A stretch of 38,013 bases of DNA, taken from NCBI GenBank assembly GCA_964572475.1, contig CAZNEZ010000015.1:1-38013 (forward strand). Reading direction: 5' to 3'. This document shows positions 7,353-14,364 of the stretch, piece after piece (positions within the stretch are counted from its first letter, which is position 1; each line of letters starts with the position of its first letter). The stretch comes from CAZNEZ01 sp964572475 (GTDB lineage: Bacteria; Bacillota; Clostridia; Lachnospirales; Lachnospiraceae). The position numbers and the translations under genes are program-made. Below the pieces are notes generated by a model, which worked only from the letters and a program-made list of their open reading frames with translations, was not told where the DNA came from and searched no databases.

Positions 7353-8741
7353 ATGGAAAATAGAGATAAAAAACATAGTATTTACTTTAAGATATGGGCG
7401 GTATTGACAGTTATTTCTGTTATTGTGTATATAGGTCCTCTCCTTACGTCTGTATTTATTACATCTAACCGTGAATTAGCTTCTGCCAAGGCAACCATAC
7501 TGAATTCCTTTTCAGAATTGGTGGATAAAGTTAAGGCTGATGATGAGATTATTGAGAAAACAAAGATTACTCTTAATTTTTCTTATGAAGTAGATGATAA
7601 AGTGTATTATGGCTCATCAGTAGGTGCATATCTTACTGGGGATACCATATGGCAGAGTAAGTACAAAACAGGAGATTCACTTAAGATATGGTATGAAAAA
7701 GCGGAACCATCTAAGTATCAGACTGATGCACCTGCAAGTAATCCTATGAATGTAGTGATTATATTTGCTGTTGTTCAAGGTTGCATTCTTTTATTTTCAT
7801 TTGCAATATTACGAATTATAGCTTCTATGTTAGTTCATTCTGAGATTAAAGATGATATATATACATTAGGTTTGAAGATAACATGGGGAATTATAGGTGT
7901 TTTTGATAAAATGAATATTAAGAATAAACCTAAGTCGATTGATGGAATTTATGAAGAACTCGATATTAGTTATCAGGAAGATGATGATAAGTATCATAAG
8001 ATGGATGTGTATTTTAAAGATAATTCTGAGAAACTTCCTGTAATAATCAATATTCATGGTGGAGGCTGGATGTATGGAACTAAAGAGATTAACAGATATT
8101 TTGGGGTAAAGCTTGCTCAAAGAGGATATGCAGTATTTAATATTAATTATAGACTGGCACCAGCAGTAAGCCTAGAGGGGCAGGTACAGGATATAATGGC
8201 GGCATATTCGTATATTATTAAAAATATATCTGATTATCCGGCTGATTCCAAAAGAGTGTATGTTATAGGTGACTCTGCTGGAGCACATTTGGCTTTATAT
8301 ACTACACTTATTAATTCAAGTGATGAGTTGAGTAAGGTATACAGCCTTGAAAGGGATATTATTGATATTAAAGGACTCGGACTTATTTCTCCGTATTGTT
8401 TTATAGGAGAGGGAGAGGGAATCCTTGGAGCTAATAGCAGGATTGCACTAACTAAAGAATTTATGAGCAAATCTCTAAGATATTATATTAGTTTAGATAA
8501 GGTTATGAAGATGGGAAGCCTACCAAGAACATTTTTGGTAACAAGTGAAAGTGACAAAATAGCAAGGGGTAATACAATCAGATTAGAAAAAATATTGGAG
8601 CAACATGACGTTGAACATAAACTTGTAGATATTCCTGATAAAAAAGATAAAAAGTTAAGACATGTATTTATGGTAAATAATCCAGATATGGATGAAAGTG
8701 ACAAATGTATAGAAGACATGCTAAATTATCTTTGTAGATGA
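7353..8741 (+). CDS. Membrane-anchored DUF3592-like / alpha-beta hydrolase (HSL family) fusion
   Basis: The 462-residue protein has two parts. Residues 1-165 hold two membrane segments (about 12-35 and 131-155) around a small beta-rich region (TLNFSYEVDDKVYYGSS, TGDSLKIWYEKAEPSKY) that looks like DUF3592. Residues 190-460 are an alpha/beta hydrolase of the hormone-sensitive lipase/acetyl-esterase type: oxyanion motif IINIHGGGWMYG, nucleophile elbow VIGDSAGAHLAL, acid region TSESDKIARG and the histidine in LRHVFMVN. By topology the DUF3592 part would face outside and the hydrolase the cytoplasm. It likely cleaves small acyl esters; the substrate is unknown. The start follows the Nudix stop by two bases with only a weak ribosome binding site, supporting coupling. 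Confidence 0.85.
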   Translation: MENRDKKHSIYFKIWAVLTVISVIVYIGPLLTSVFITSNRELASAKATILNSFSELVDKVKADDEIIEKTKITLNFSYEVDDKVYYGSSVGAYLTGDTIWQSKYKTGDSLKIWYEKAEPSKYQTDAPASNPMNVVIIFAVVQGCILLFSFAILRIIASMLVHSEIKDDIYTLGLKITWGIIGVFDKMNIKNKPKSIDGIYEELDISYQEDDDKYHKMDVYFKDNSEKLPVIINIHGGGWMYGTKEINRYFGVKLAQRGYAVFNINYRLAPAVSLEGQVQDIMAAYSYIIKNISDYPADSKRVYVIGDSAGAHLALYTTLINSSDELSKVYSLERDIIDIKGLGLISPYCFIGEGEGILGANSRIALTKEFMSKSLRYYISLDKVMKMGSLPRTFLVTSESDKIARGNTIRLEKILEQHDVEHKLVDIPDKKDKKLRHVFMVNNPDMDESDKCIEDMLNYLCR

Positions 8742-8774
8742 GGAAATGGGAATATCTATACATGACATTTTGAA

Positions 8775-9422
8775 TTAGGAATACAGCCTTGTAATGGATT
8801 CGAGAATTTTAAGACTGCTGTTTATATCTCCTTTAACTTCTAGACGGTGGCCACAATTCTCAAATTGTATTAACGGTATAGAATTTTGACTGCAATATTC
8901 ACTTAGTACTGCTGAACTTAAAAAGTTGTCATCAGTTCCAGCAACCGCAATACAATTATTCTTGTTCATATAAGAAAGAGTCTGTGGAAGTGGTGTCAGG
9001 TATATGTGCCTTGCAGCTATGTTAAGCTCCTGTGCAGAGTATCCAGCTGCAACGGTTCCGAGGCTTTTTGATATAAATATTATATCTTCATATTCGGACC
9101 AATCAAATAATGAAAGAAAATTCTTTACGGCATAAACTGCATTTTTTGCAAAGCTGTGTCGTTCTTCTATGGGCTGTGCCATAAAATCCTTAGATAACTC
9201 AGGAGATTTTGTAATCATCTTGTTGTAATCGGCATCAATAACAGTATAGCCTTTTTCCAAATAAATGTTTTTAGCATAATAGAGTAGAGGGCAGTCTGTA
9301 CTATAGTTAACACCTGGGAATAATACAGCAATTCTTTTGGTAGATATAGATTTATCTGTGTGCTGTAAGTTGTCTAATACTTTTATTTTATCTTCGTTCT
9401 TTAATTCTGAGATACTGTTCAT
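8775..9422 (-). CDS. Small alpha/beta hydrolase-like protein
   Basis: This cytoplasmic protein of about 215 residues has the order expected of a compact alpha/beta hydrolase: RIAVLFPGVNYSTDCPLLYY (first strand and oxyanion turn), IIFISKSLGTVAAGYSAQE (nucleophile elbow, Ser in S-K-S-L-G), CIAVAGTDDNFLS (acid Asp) and FENCGHRLE (catalytic His). It would be a serine hydrolase of unknown substrate. I choose the ATG at 9422, which has TGAGGA upstream; an in-frame ATG four codons earlier lacks a ribosome binding site. A good promoter lies at 9498-9526. Its 3' end faces the larger hydrolase gene 33 nt away. Confidence 0.8.
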   Translation of the reverse strand: MNSISELKNEDKIKVLDNLQHTDKSISTKRIAVLFPGVNYSTDCPLLYYAKNIYLEKGYTVIDADYNKMITKSPELSKDFMAQPIEERHSFAKNAVYAVKNFLSLFDWSEYEDIIFISKSLGTVAAGYSAQELNIAARHIYLTPLPQTLSYMNKNNCIAVAGTDDNFLSSAVLSEYCSQNSIPLIQFENCGHRLEVKGDINSSLKILESITRLYS

Positions 9423-9442
9423 ATTAATCCTCATTTCTGTAC

Positions 9443-9469
9443 GGCATTCTCATTGTAGAATGCCTTTTT
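9443..9469 (+). terminator. Plus-strand intrinsic terminator hairpin with no gene in front of it
   Basis: GGCATTCT, six loop bases, AGAATGCC and five T residues form a textbook terminator for plus-strand transcription. The nearest plus-strand gene ends at 8741, about 700 nt before it. On the minus strand the same hairpin falls inside the 5' leader of the small hydrolase gene, followed by no T tract. It may stop antisense readthrough, end a small RNA, or be left over from a lost gene. Confidence 0.7.
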
Positions 9470-9497
9470 GTTAAAAACTTAGCCTGATGCTTTGTAT

Positions 9498-9526
9498 ATT
9501 TTAGATAAATAAATACAAAATGTCAA
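9498..9526 (-). promoter_or_regulatory. Promoter for the small hydrolase gene
   Basis: On the minus strand TTGACA (9521-9526), a 17-bp spacer and TAAAAT (9498-9503) give a near-consensus vegetative promoter about 75 nt upstream of the ATG. Confidence 0.7.
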
Positions 9527-9563
9527 AGACTAAATTAAAAAAAAATAAAAATCTATAACTTTA

Positions 9564-9654
9564 TACAAAAACATAAAACTTTTTGTACGATGTTGTAAAA
9601 ATAATTTTTTGGTGTATAATAGAACTTAATACAAAAACTATAAAAATGTATAAG
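9564..9654 (+). promoter_or_regulatory. abiE-type promoter flanked by two inverted repeats
   Basis: The promoter is TTGTAA (9593-9598), 16-bp spacer, TATAAT (9615-9620). Upstream lies a perfect repeat, TACAAAAA (9564-9571) and TTTTTGTA (9580-9587). Downstream, near the transcript start, is a related imperfect pair, CTTAATACA (9625-9633) and TGTATAAG (9647-9654). AbiEi antitoxins are known to bind inverted repeats at their own promoter and repress it, and these two palindromes sharing TACA/TGTA half-sites fit that role. Confidence 0.6.
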
Positions 9655-9675
9655 GTTATTTTGGAGGTAATGTTC

Positions 9676-10275
9676 ATGAATACAAAAGTTGATTATCAAA
9701 AAATATTTAATAAATATAATGGAGTTATGCGAACTTGTGAACTTACAAAAGAGGGGATTTCCTATCAAAGAATACAAGAGCTAATTAGTGAAGGCAGTTT
9801 AGAAAAGATTAAGTATGGTTATTATCAGTGGCAGGATGAGCGCGCATTTACAGAGGCATCAGCTGTAACATCGCTGTTTCCAGAAGCTATTGTGTGTGGT
9901 ATGACAGCAGTAATGTATTATGGATATACGGATAGAACACCTGGAGTATGGCATATTGCGGTAGATAATAAGTCCGGAAGAAACAAATATAAGCTTGATT
10001 TTCCTGAGATAAAGCCACATTTTATAGACAAATCAAGACTTGAAATAGGAGTCAGTATAGGAGAGATAGACGGCATAACAGTTAGAATATATGATAGGGA
10101 GAGAGTTATTTGTGATTGTCTAAGACATGTGAATACAATGGATGGAGAAATATTTAATACTGTGATTCAACGCTATGTTTATGATAATAAAAAAAATGCT
10201 GCACATCTTATGGAGTATGCAATGAAGCTAGGAGTAGAAAGGAAGGCAAGGAGGATGATTGGTGTATGGCTATAA
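9676..10275 (+). CDS. abiEi: AbiEi-type antitoxin / transcriptional regulator
   Basis: The 199-residue protein has the AbiEi layout of the type IV AbiE toxin-antitoxin systems: an N-terminal winged helix (YQKIFNKYNGVMRTCELTKE, then ISYQRIQELISEGSLEKIKYGYYQW) and a C-terminal antitoxin domain (SLFPEAIVCGMTAVMYYGYTDR, IDGITVRIYDRERVICDCLR). In known systems it represses its own promoter and counters the nucleotidyltransferase toxin without stable contact. The ATG at 9676 is set 8 nt after GGAGG; an upstream in-frame start would lie in the promoter. The stop overlaps the toxin start by 10 nt, the usual coupled arrangement. Here the partner gene is interrupted. Confidence 0.85.
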   Translation: MNTKVDYQKIFNKYNGVMRTCELTKEGISYQRIQELISEGSLEKIKYGYYQWQDERAFTEASAVTSLFPEAIVCGMTAVMYYGYTDRTPGVWHIAVDNKSGRNKYKLDFPEIKPHFIDKSRLEIGVSIGEIDGITVRIYDRERVICDCLRHVNTMDGEIFNTVIQRYVYDNKKNAAHLMEYAMKLGVERKARRMIGVWL

Positions 10276-11186
10276 AAGAAATTAAGGATATAGGGGCTTC
10301 TGTTTTAGCCAGAATAAAGAAGCAATCAAAGGAAACGGGAATCAATTATCAGAGTTGTCTGCAGCTTTTGGCACAGGAGGAGTTCTTGCGCAAGCTTGAA
10401 CATTCAAATTATGCTGAAAACCTTATTCTAAAGGGAGGAATGTTTCTTTATACACTAACAAATTTTGCTGGAAGACCTACGAGGGATATTGATTTTTTGA
10501 TGAGAAGAATCTCAAATGATATTGCAGGAATGGAGCAGATTATTAAAAGCATTTGTGAAGCAGAAACTGGCAATGACTTTATTTCGATTGAGGTACTTGG
10601 AACAAAAAAGATTAGTTCAGAAAAAGAATATCCAGGAGTGGGTATTAATTTGATGGCACGCATCAAGAATGTAATGATACCTTTTTCGATAGATATTGGA
10701 GTAAATGATATTATTGTACCGGATGCAGTAAAAAGGAAGATATCAACAAGACTTCCTGATTTTATTGAACCAAATGTTCTGACATATTCATTGGAAAGTG
10801 CATTGGCAGAGAAATCTGATGCAATATTAAAGAGAATGACTGCTACAAGCCGAATGAAGGATTTTTATGATTTATATTACATTCCTTTTCTATATGACTT
10901 TGATGGACGCAAGTTGCAGGAAGCATTTGCAGAAACTTTGTAGTACAGAGGAACACCTTATGAAAAAGACAGTTTAGAGAAAATAAAGGATTTTGAGGGA
11001 AATACATTTCTTCAGGAATTATGGGGTAATTATAATCCTGGTCCGGGACTAGTGAAACCAGACTTTCGTTTGGTACTTGAACAGATAGATATTTTTGTTT
11101 CTCCCATATATGAAGCGATACTAAAAGAAGATGAGTTCTTTGGTAGATGGATAGCATCAAATAACAGATGGGAAGAAAACAGGTAG
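10266..11186 (+). pseudogene. abiEii: AbiEii-type nucleotidyltransferase toxin gene, interrupted by an in-frame TAG
   Basis: The reading frame encodes the AbiEii/DUF1814 nucleotidyltransferase fold: LILKGGMFLYTLTNFAGRPT followed by RDIDFLMRR (the DxD metal site), then KSDAILKRM and TSRMKDFYDLYYI. After 225 codons, at AETL, comes TAG (10941-10943), and the same frame then stays open for another 80 codons (YRGTPYEKDSLEKIKDF ... NNRWEENR) to a TAG at 11184-11186. The total of about 306 residues is the normal AbiEii length, so one nonsense change has split the gene. The truncated product keeps the visible nucleotidyltransferase motifs and might retain some activity; it could also be unstable. A sequencing error is the main alternative. 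Confidence 0.85.
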
Positions 11187-11196
11187 TTTATTCATC

Positions 11197-11225
11197 TTTA
11201 CTCATTCCTCAATAAGTAGTATAAT
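11197..11225 (+). promoter_or_regulatory. Promoter for the YfcE-like gene
   Basis: TTTACT (11197-11202), a 17-bp spacer and a perfect TATAAT (11220-11225), 55 nt upstream of the chosen ATG. Confidence 0.65.
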
Positions 11226-11279
11226 TTGTTCTATAAAATCTATTTTAAAACAGGAGATATGTATAGAAAGGATAAACTT

Positions 11280-11840
11280 ATGAAATTAATGATAGCATCT
11301 GATATTCATGGTTCAGCTTTTTATTGCAGAGAGCTAATTGAAGCATTTAATAGAGAGAAGCCAGATAAACTTTTACTTTTAGGAGATATTTTATATCATG
11401 GGCCAAGAAATGACCTTCCAACGGAGTATAATCCTAAAATGGTGATAGAGATGCTTAATAGGATTAGCAATGAGATTTTGTGTGTACGTGGTAACTGTGA
11501 CACGGAGGTTGACCAGATGGTATTGGATTTTCCAGTACTTGCTGAATATTGTATTTTGTATGTGGCGGGACATATGATATTTGCAACACATGGACATAAC
11601 TTTAATGAGTCATCACTTCCAAAGCTTAAGAAAAGTGATATATTGCTTCATGGACATACACATGTGCCAGCCTGCAATGTTCATAATGATTATACATATA
11701 TTAATCCGGGTTCTGTTTCTATTCCAAAAGAGGATAGTGAGCATAGTTATATTATTCTTGAAGAAATTACGGGAAAGGCAACATTTACATGGAAAAATCT
11801 TCAGGGAAATAAATATAAAGGATATGATTTAGTTGGATAA
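11280..11840 (+). CDS. yfcE: YfcE/MJ0936-type metallophosphodiesterase
   Basis: The 186-residue cytoplasmic enzyme of the calcineurin-like superfamily hydrolyses phosphodiesters with two metal ions. The metal motifs appear in order: MIASDIHGS, LLLGDILYHGPRN, CVRGNCDTE, FATHGHNF and LLHGHTHVPA, followed by INPGSVSIPKE, which is typical of YfcE. The ATG at 11280 has AAAGGA 7 nt upstream; earlier in-frame starts have poorly spaced sites. The gene has its own promoter. Its last few codons overlap the remnant of azlD in another frame, so a deletion junction lies at or next to its 3' end. The natural substrate is unknown. Confidence 0.92.
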   Translation: MKLMIASDIHGSAFYCRELIEAFNREKPDKLLLLGDILYHGPRNDLPTEYNPKMVIEMLNRISNEILCVRGNCDTEVDQMVLDFPVLAEYCILYVAGHMIFATHGHNFNESSLPKLKKSDILLHGHTHVPACNVHNDYTYINPGSVSIPKEDSEHSYIILEEITGKATFTWKNLQGNKYKGYDLVG

Positions 11841-12009
11841 AGAATTAAAACGTGCTTTTAGAGCAGCATCTGTATTTAAGGGAACACATGGAATACCTGA
11901 GATAATTGCGATAGGAGTCATTGTTATTCTCCATAAATGGAGAAAAAATACATTGCTTAGCATATGTGGTGGAACCCTGATATATATGCTTATCATACAA
12001 AATATTTGA
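11833..12009 (+). pseudogene. azlD: 3' remnant of a branched-chain amino acid exporter subunit gene (AzlD family)
   Basis: After a TAG at 11830-11832 an open frame encodes about 58 residues: it includes GTHGIPEIIAIGVIVILHKW and RKNTLLSICGGTLIYM, ending LIIQNI. This is the C-terminal half of clostridial AzlD proteins (about 105-110 residues), the small partner of AzlC in branched-chain amino acid export. The N-terminal half and any azlC are absent. There is no start codon with a ribosome binding site, so it is read as a 5'-truncated relic left by a deletion that placed it against yfcE. A near-consensus TTGACA (12006-12011) overlapping its stop may now help drive the next gene. Confidence 0.75.
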
Positions 12010-12054
12010 CAGGCTGTGAAATATATGAGTTATTAAAAAAGAGGAGGTATTTGA

Positions 12055-12972
12055 ATGCAGAATATCAAGATGAATTTGGATAGTGAAAAGAGGCTTTTAC
12101 TGATTGGTAAAGCATTTTCCGCAGAAGTAAGGATAGATATTTTAAAGCTTCTATGTCATTCAGATATGAATATTAACGAAATTTCAGAAGCGCTTACGGT
12201 GCCACAATCATCTGTTGCCGCACATATTAAGGTGTTAGAGGATGCAGGTATTATCTCAACTAATCTTTTGCCAGGAATCAGGGGAACAAAGAAAATGTGT
12301 CACATCGAAATGACAGAGATTGCATTGGAACTTTCAACAAGACATAGGCTTAATGAAAAATGGACAGAAATAGATATGCCTATTGGCAATTATGTTGATT
12401 ATAAGGTTAGACCAACTTGCGGAATCGTTAGCGAGAAAGCTCCTATTGGCGAGGAAGACGAACCAAGATGTTTCTATAATCCAGATAGAAGTAATGCCCA
12501 GCTTTTATGGCTTGGTAAAGGATATGTAGAATATAGATTTCCTAATGACTGTATGAAGGATAAAAAAGAGAAAGCATTAGAGGTTTCGGCAGAACTTTGT
12601 TCTGAAGATCATGAGTATAATCTTGAATGCAAATCAGATATTACTATGTGGATAAATGATGTAGAGGTTGGTACATGGTCCTGTCCTAGTGATTTTGGTG
12701 GAAGAAGAGGAAAACTTAATCCAGAGTGGTGGCCAGATAAGAATACGCAGTATGGTAAGTTAAAGACATGGAAGATAGATGAAAATGCTTCGTACATTGA
12801 TGACGAAAAGACTAGTGAGAATGGCATAGATAAATATAACCTTTATGATAAAGAATACATTTCTGTAAGGATAGGTATAAAAGAAAATGCTAAAAACGTA
12901 GGAGGAATCAACCTTTTTGGCAAATGCTTTGGAGATTATGAACAGAATATCAAGATGAGAATTAAATTTTAG
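12055..12972 (+). CDS. ArsR-like winged-helix regulator with large C-terminal domain
   Basis: The 305-residue protein starts with an ArsR-type winged helix (about residues 10-90): KAFSAEVRIDILKLLCHSDM, NINEISEALTVPQSSVAAHI, KVLEDAGII. The ArsR metal-site cysteine motif is not evident. The remaining 200 residues, including YNPDRSNAQLLWLGKGYVEY, ITMWINDVEVGTWSCPSDFG and GRRGKLNPEWWPDKNTQYG, are beta-rich, with aromatic residues that would suit sugar binding, but I do not recognise the domain. The start follows AGAGGAGG by about 7 nt. The gene sits directly before galK-galE-GH35/GH43, so it is the likely regulator of that operon through the palindrome at 13034-13093. DNA-binding role: fairly sure. 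Sugar sensing: inference. Confidence 0.75.
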   Translation: MQNIKMNLDSEKRLLLIGKAFSAEVRIDILKLLCHSDMNINEISEALTVPQSSVAAHIKVLEDAGIISTNLLPGIRGTKKMCHIEMTEIALELSTRHRLNEKWTEIDMPIGNYVDYKVRPTCGIVSEKAPIGEEDEPRCFYNPDRSNAQLLWLGKGYVEYRFPNDCMKDKKEKALEVSAELCSEDHEYNLECKSDITMWINDVEVGTWSCPSDFGGRRGKLNPEWWPDKNTQYGKLKTWKIDENASYIDDEKTSENGIDKYNLYDKEYISVRIGIKENAKNVGGINLFGKCFGDYEQNIKMRIKF

Positions 12973-12982
12973 ATTTTATGCA

Positions 12983-13011
12983 TTTACAAAATATAGGTAA
13001 TATGTTAGTAT
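12983..13011 (+). promoter_or_regulatory. Promoter of the galK-galE-galactosidase operon
   Basis: TTTACA (12983-12988), a 17-bp spacer and TAGTAT (13006-13011). It starts 10 nt after the regulator gene stop and predicts a transcript beginning near 13018, so the nested palindrome lies within the leader. Confidence 0.6.
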
Positions 13012-13033
13012 GTAAACAACAATAAAACTGGTT

Positions 13034-13093
13034 TATAACAGGAATTATAGAATAAATAAATTCTATTAAATTCATTTAGAATATTCTGTTATA
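13034..13093. promoter_or_regulatory. Nested palindromic operator or leader hairpin before galK
   Basis: TATAACAG (13034-13041) pairs with CTGTTATA (13086-13093), and the match extends imperfectly inward. Inside lie TAGAAT (13048-13053) and ATTCTA (13060-13065), and further TAGAAT-like half-sites near 13078. The repeats are just downstream of the predicted transcript start, the classic place for a repressor roadblock. The ArsR-like protein upstream is the obvious candidate to bind it. An RNA hairpin is the alternative, but the stems are AT-rich and weak. Confidence 0.6.
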
Positions 13094-13131
13094 CCACATT
13101 GCAAAATCATTATTGTATTGGAGATGGATAT

Positions 13132-14295
13132 ATGAAGAAGAAACTACTAGAAGAATTTAAGAAGATATTCGGCGAAGATGGCGATATAAGATGCTATTTT
13201 GCGCCAGGAAGAGTGAACCTTATTGGAGAACACACGGATTATAATGGCGGACACGTTTTCCCATGCGCATTGACGATTGGAACCTATGCGGCAGCCAGAA
13301 AGAATAATGATAAAACATTAAGATTTTACTCAATTAATTTTGAAAAGCTCGGAATTATGGAATCTACAATTGATGAACTTGAATACAGTAAAGCTGATGG
13401 CTGGACTAATTATGTTAAGGCTGTAATATGGACGCTTAGGAAGAACGGATATAATGTGGACACAGGAATGGATATTATGTTTTATGGAACGATTCCTAAT
13501 AGTTCAGGACTTTCATCTTCTGCATCGATAGAGATACTAACAGGATATGTGCTAAAGGATTTATTTGGATTTGATTTTGATATGATTAAGAATGCGCTTA
13601 TGGGACAGGAAGCTGAGAATAAGTATATTGGTGTCAACTGTGGAATTATGGACCAATTTGCAATTGCAATGGGTAAGAAAGATAATGCAATATTTCTTAA
13701 TACAGCTGACTTATCATATGAATATGCACCAATTAAATTAAACGGATGCAAGATTGTTATTATGAATACAAACAAAAAGCGTGGTCTTGGTGATTCTAAA
13801 TACAATGAGAGAAGAAGTGAATGCGAATTAGCGCTTGAAGAGGTTAATAAAGTAAGAAAAGTTGAATCCTGGGGAAGTCTTTCAGAAGAAGAGTTTGAAG
13901 AGCTTAAATATGCTATAGCTGATGATAACAGAAGAAAAAGGGCTAAGCATGCGGTATATGAGAATCAACGTACAATCAAAGCGGTTAAGGCTCTTAGAGA
14001 TAATGATATTGAGGAACTGGGAAGACTAATGATTGCCTCACATGAGTCACTTAGAGATGACTATGAAGTAACAGGAATCGAACTTGATACATTAGTGCAT
14101 TTAGCACTTAAACAGCAGGGCGTATATGGGGCGAGAATGACAGGAGCCGGATTTGGTGGTTGTGCTGTAAGTATAGTTAAGGATGAAAATGTCGATGAAT
14201 TTATTAAGAATGTTGGCGAAGGATATCAGCTGCTTATTGGATTTGCAGCAGATTTCTATGTGGTAGAAGTGGGCGGAGGTCCAGTAGCGTTATAA
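13132..14295 (+). CDS. galK: Galactokinase
   Basis: GalK phosphorylates alpha-D-galactose to galactose 1-phosphate with ATP, the first committed step of the Leloir pathway, in the cytoplasm. The 387-residue GHMP kinase shows the galactokinase signature FAPGRVNLIGEHTDYNGGHV (residues 23-42), the ATP loop IPNSSGLSSSASIEI, the catalytic Asp region GVNCGIMDQFAIAMGK and the C-terminal MTGAGFGGCAVSIV. The ATG at 13132 has TTGGAG 8 nt upstream; an ATG 11 codons earlier has no site. It heads the operon galK-galE-GH35/GH43. The intact motifs and length match the well-studied bacterial enzymes. Confidence 0.96.
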   Translation: MKKKLLEEFKKIFGEDGDIRCYFAPGRVNLIGEHTDYNGGHVFPCALTIGTYAAARKNNDKTLRFYSINFEKLGIMESTIDELEYSKADGWTNYVKAVIWTLRKNGYNVDTGMDIMFYGTIPNSSGLSSSASIEILTGYVLKDLFGFDFDMIKNALMGQEAENKYIGVNCGIMDQFAIAMGKKDNAIFLNTADLSYEYAPIKLNGCKIVIMNTNKKRGLGDSKYNERRSECELALEEVNKVRKVESWGSLSEEEFEELKYAIADDNRRKRAKHAVYENQRTIKAVKALRDNDIEELGRLMIASHESLRDDYEVTGIELDTLVHLALKQQGVYGARMTGAGFGGCAVSIVKDENVDEFIKNVGEGYQLLIGFAADFYVVEVGGGPVAL

Positions 14296-14364
14296 ATACT
14301 GTATTGCAGACATCTTACAATATAAGCGATTGAGCAAATGAAATGCTCGGAAATGGAGAAAAAT

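Noticed and set aside
9564..9587. Perfect palindrome as an IS or site-specific attachment end
   Set aside because: No transposase or integrase and no matching distant copy in the window; the promoter-operator reading fits better.
10941..10943. TAG read as pyrrolysine or recoded codon
   Set aside because: No recoding hairpin or pyl gene in the window, and AbiEii proteins have no known need for it; nonsense mutation or sequence error is simpler.
13482..13805. Minus-strand open frame of 107 codons
   Set aside because: Lies wholly inside galK, whose motifs are intact on the plus strand.
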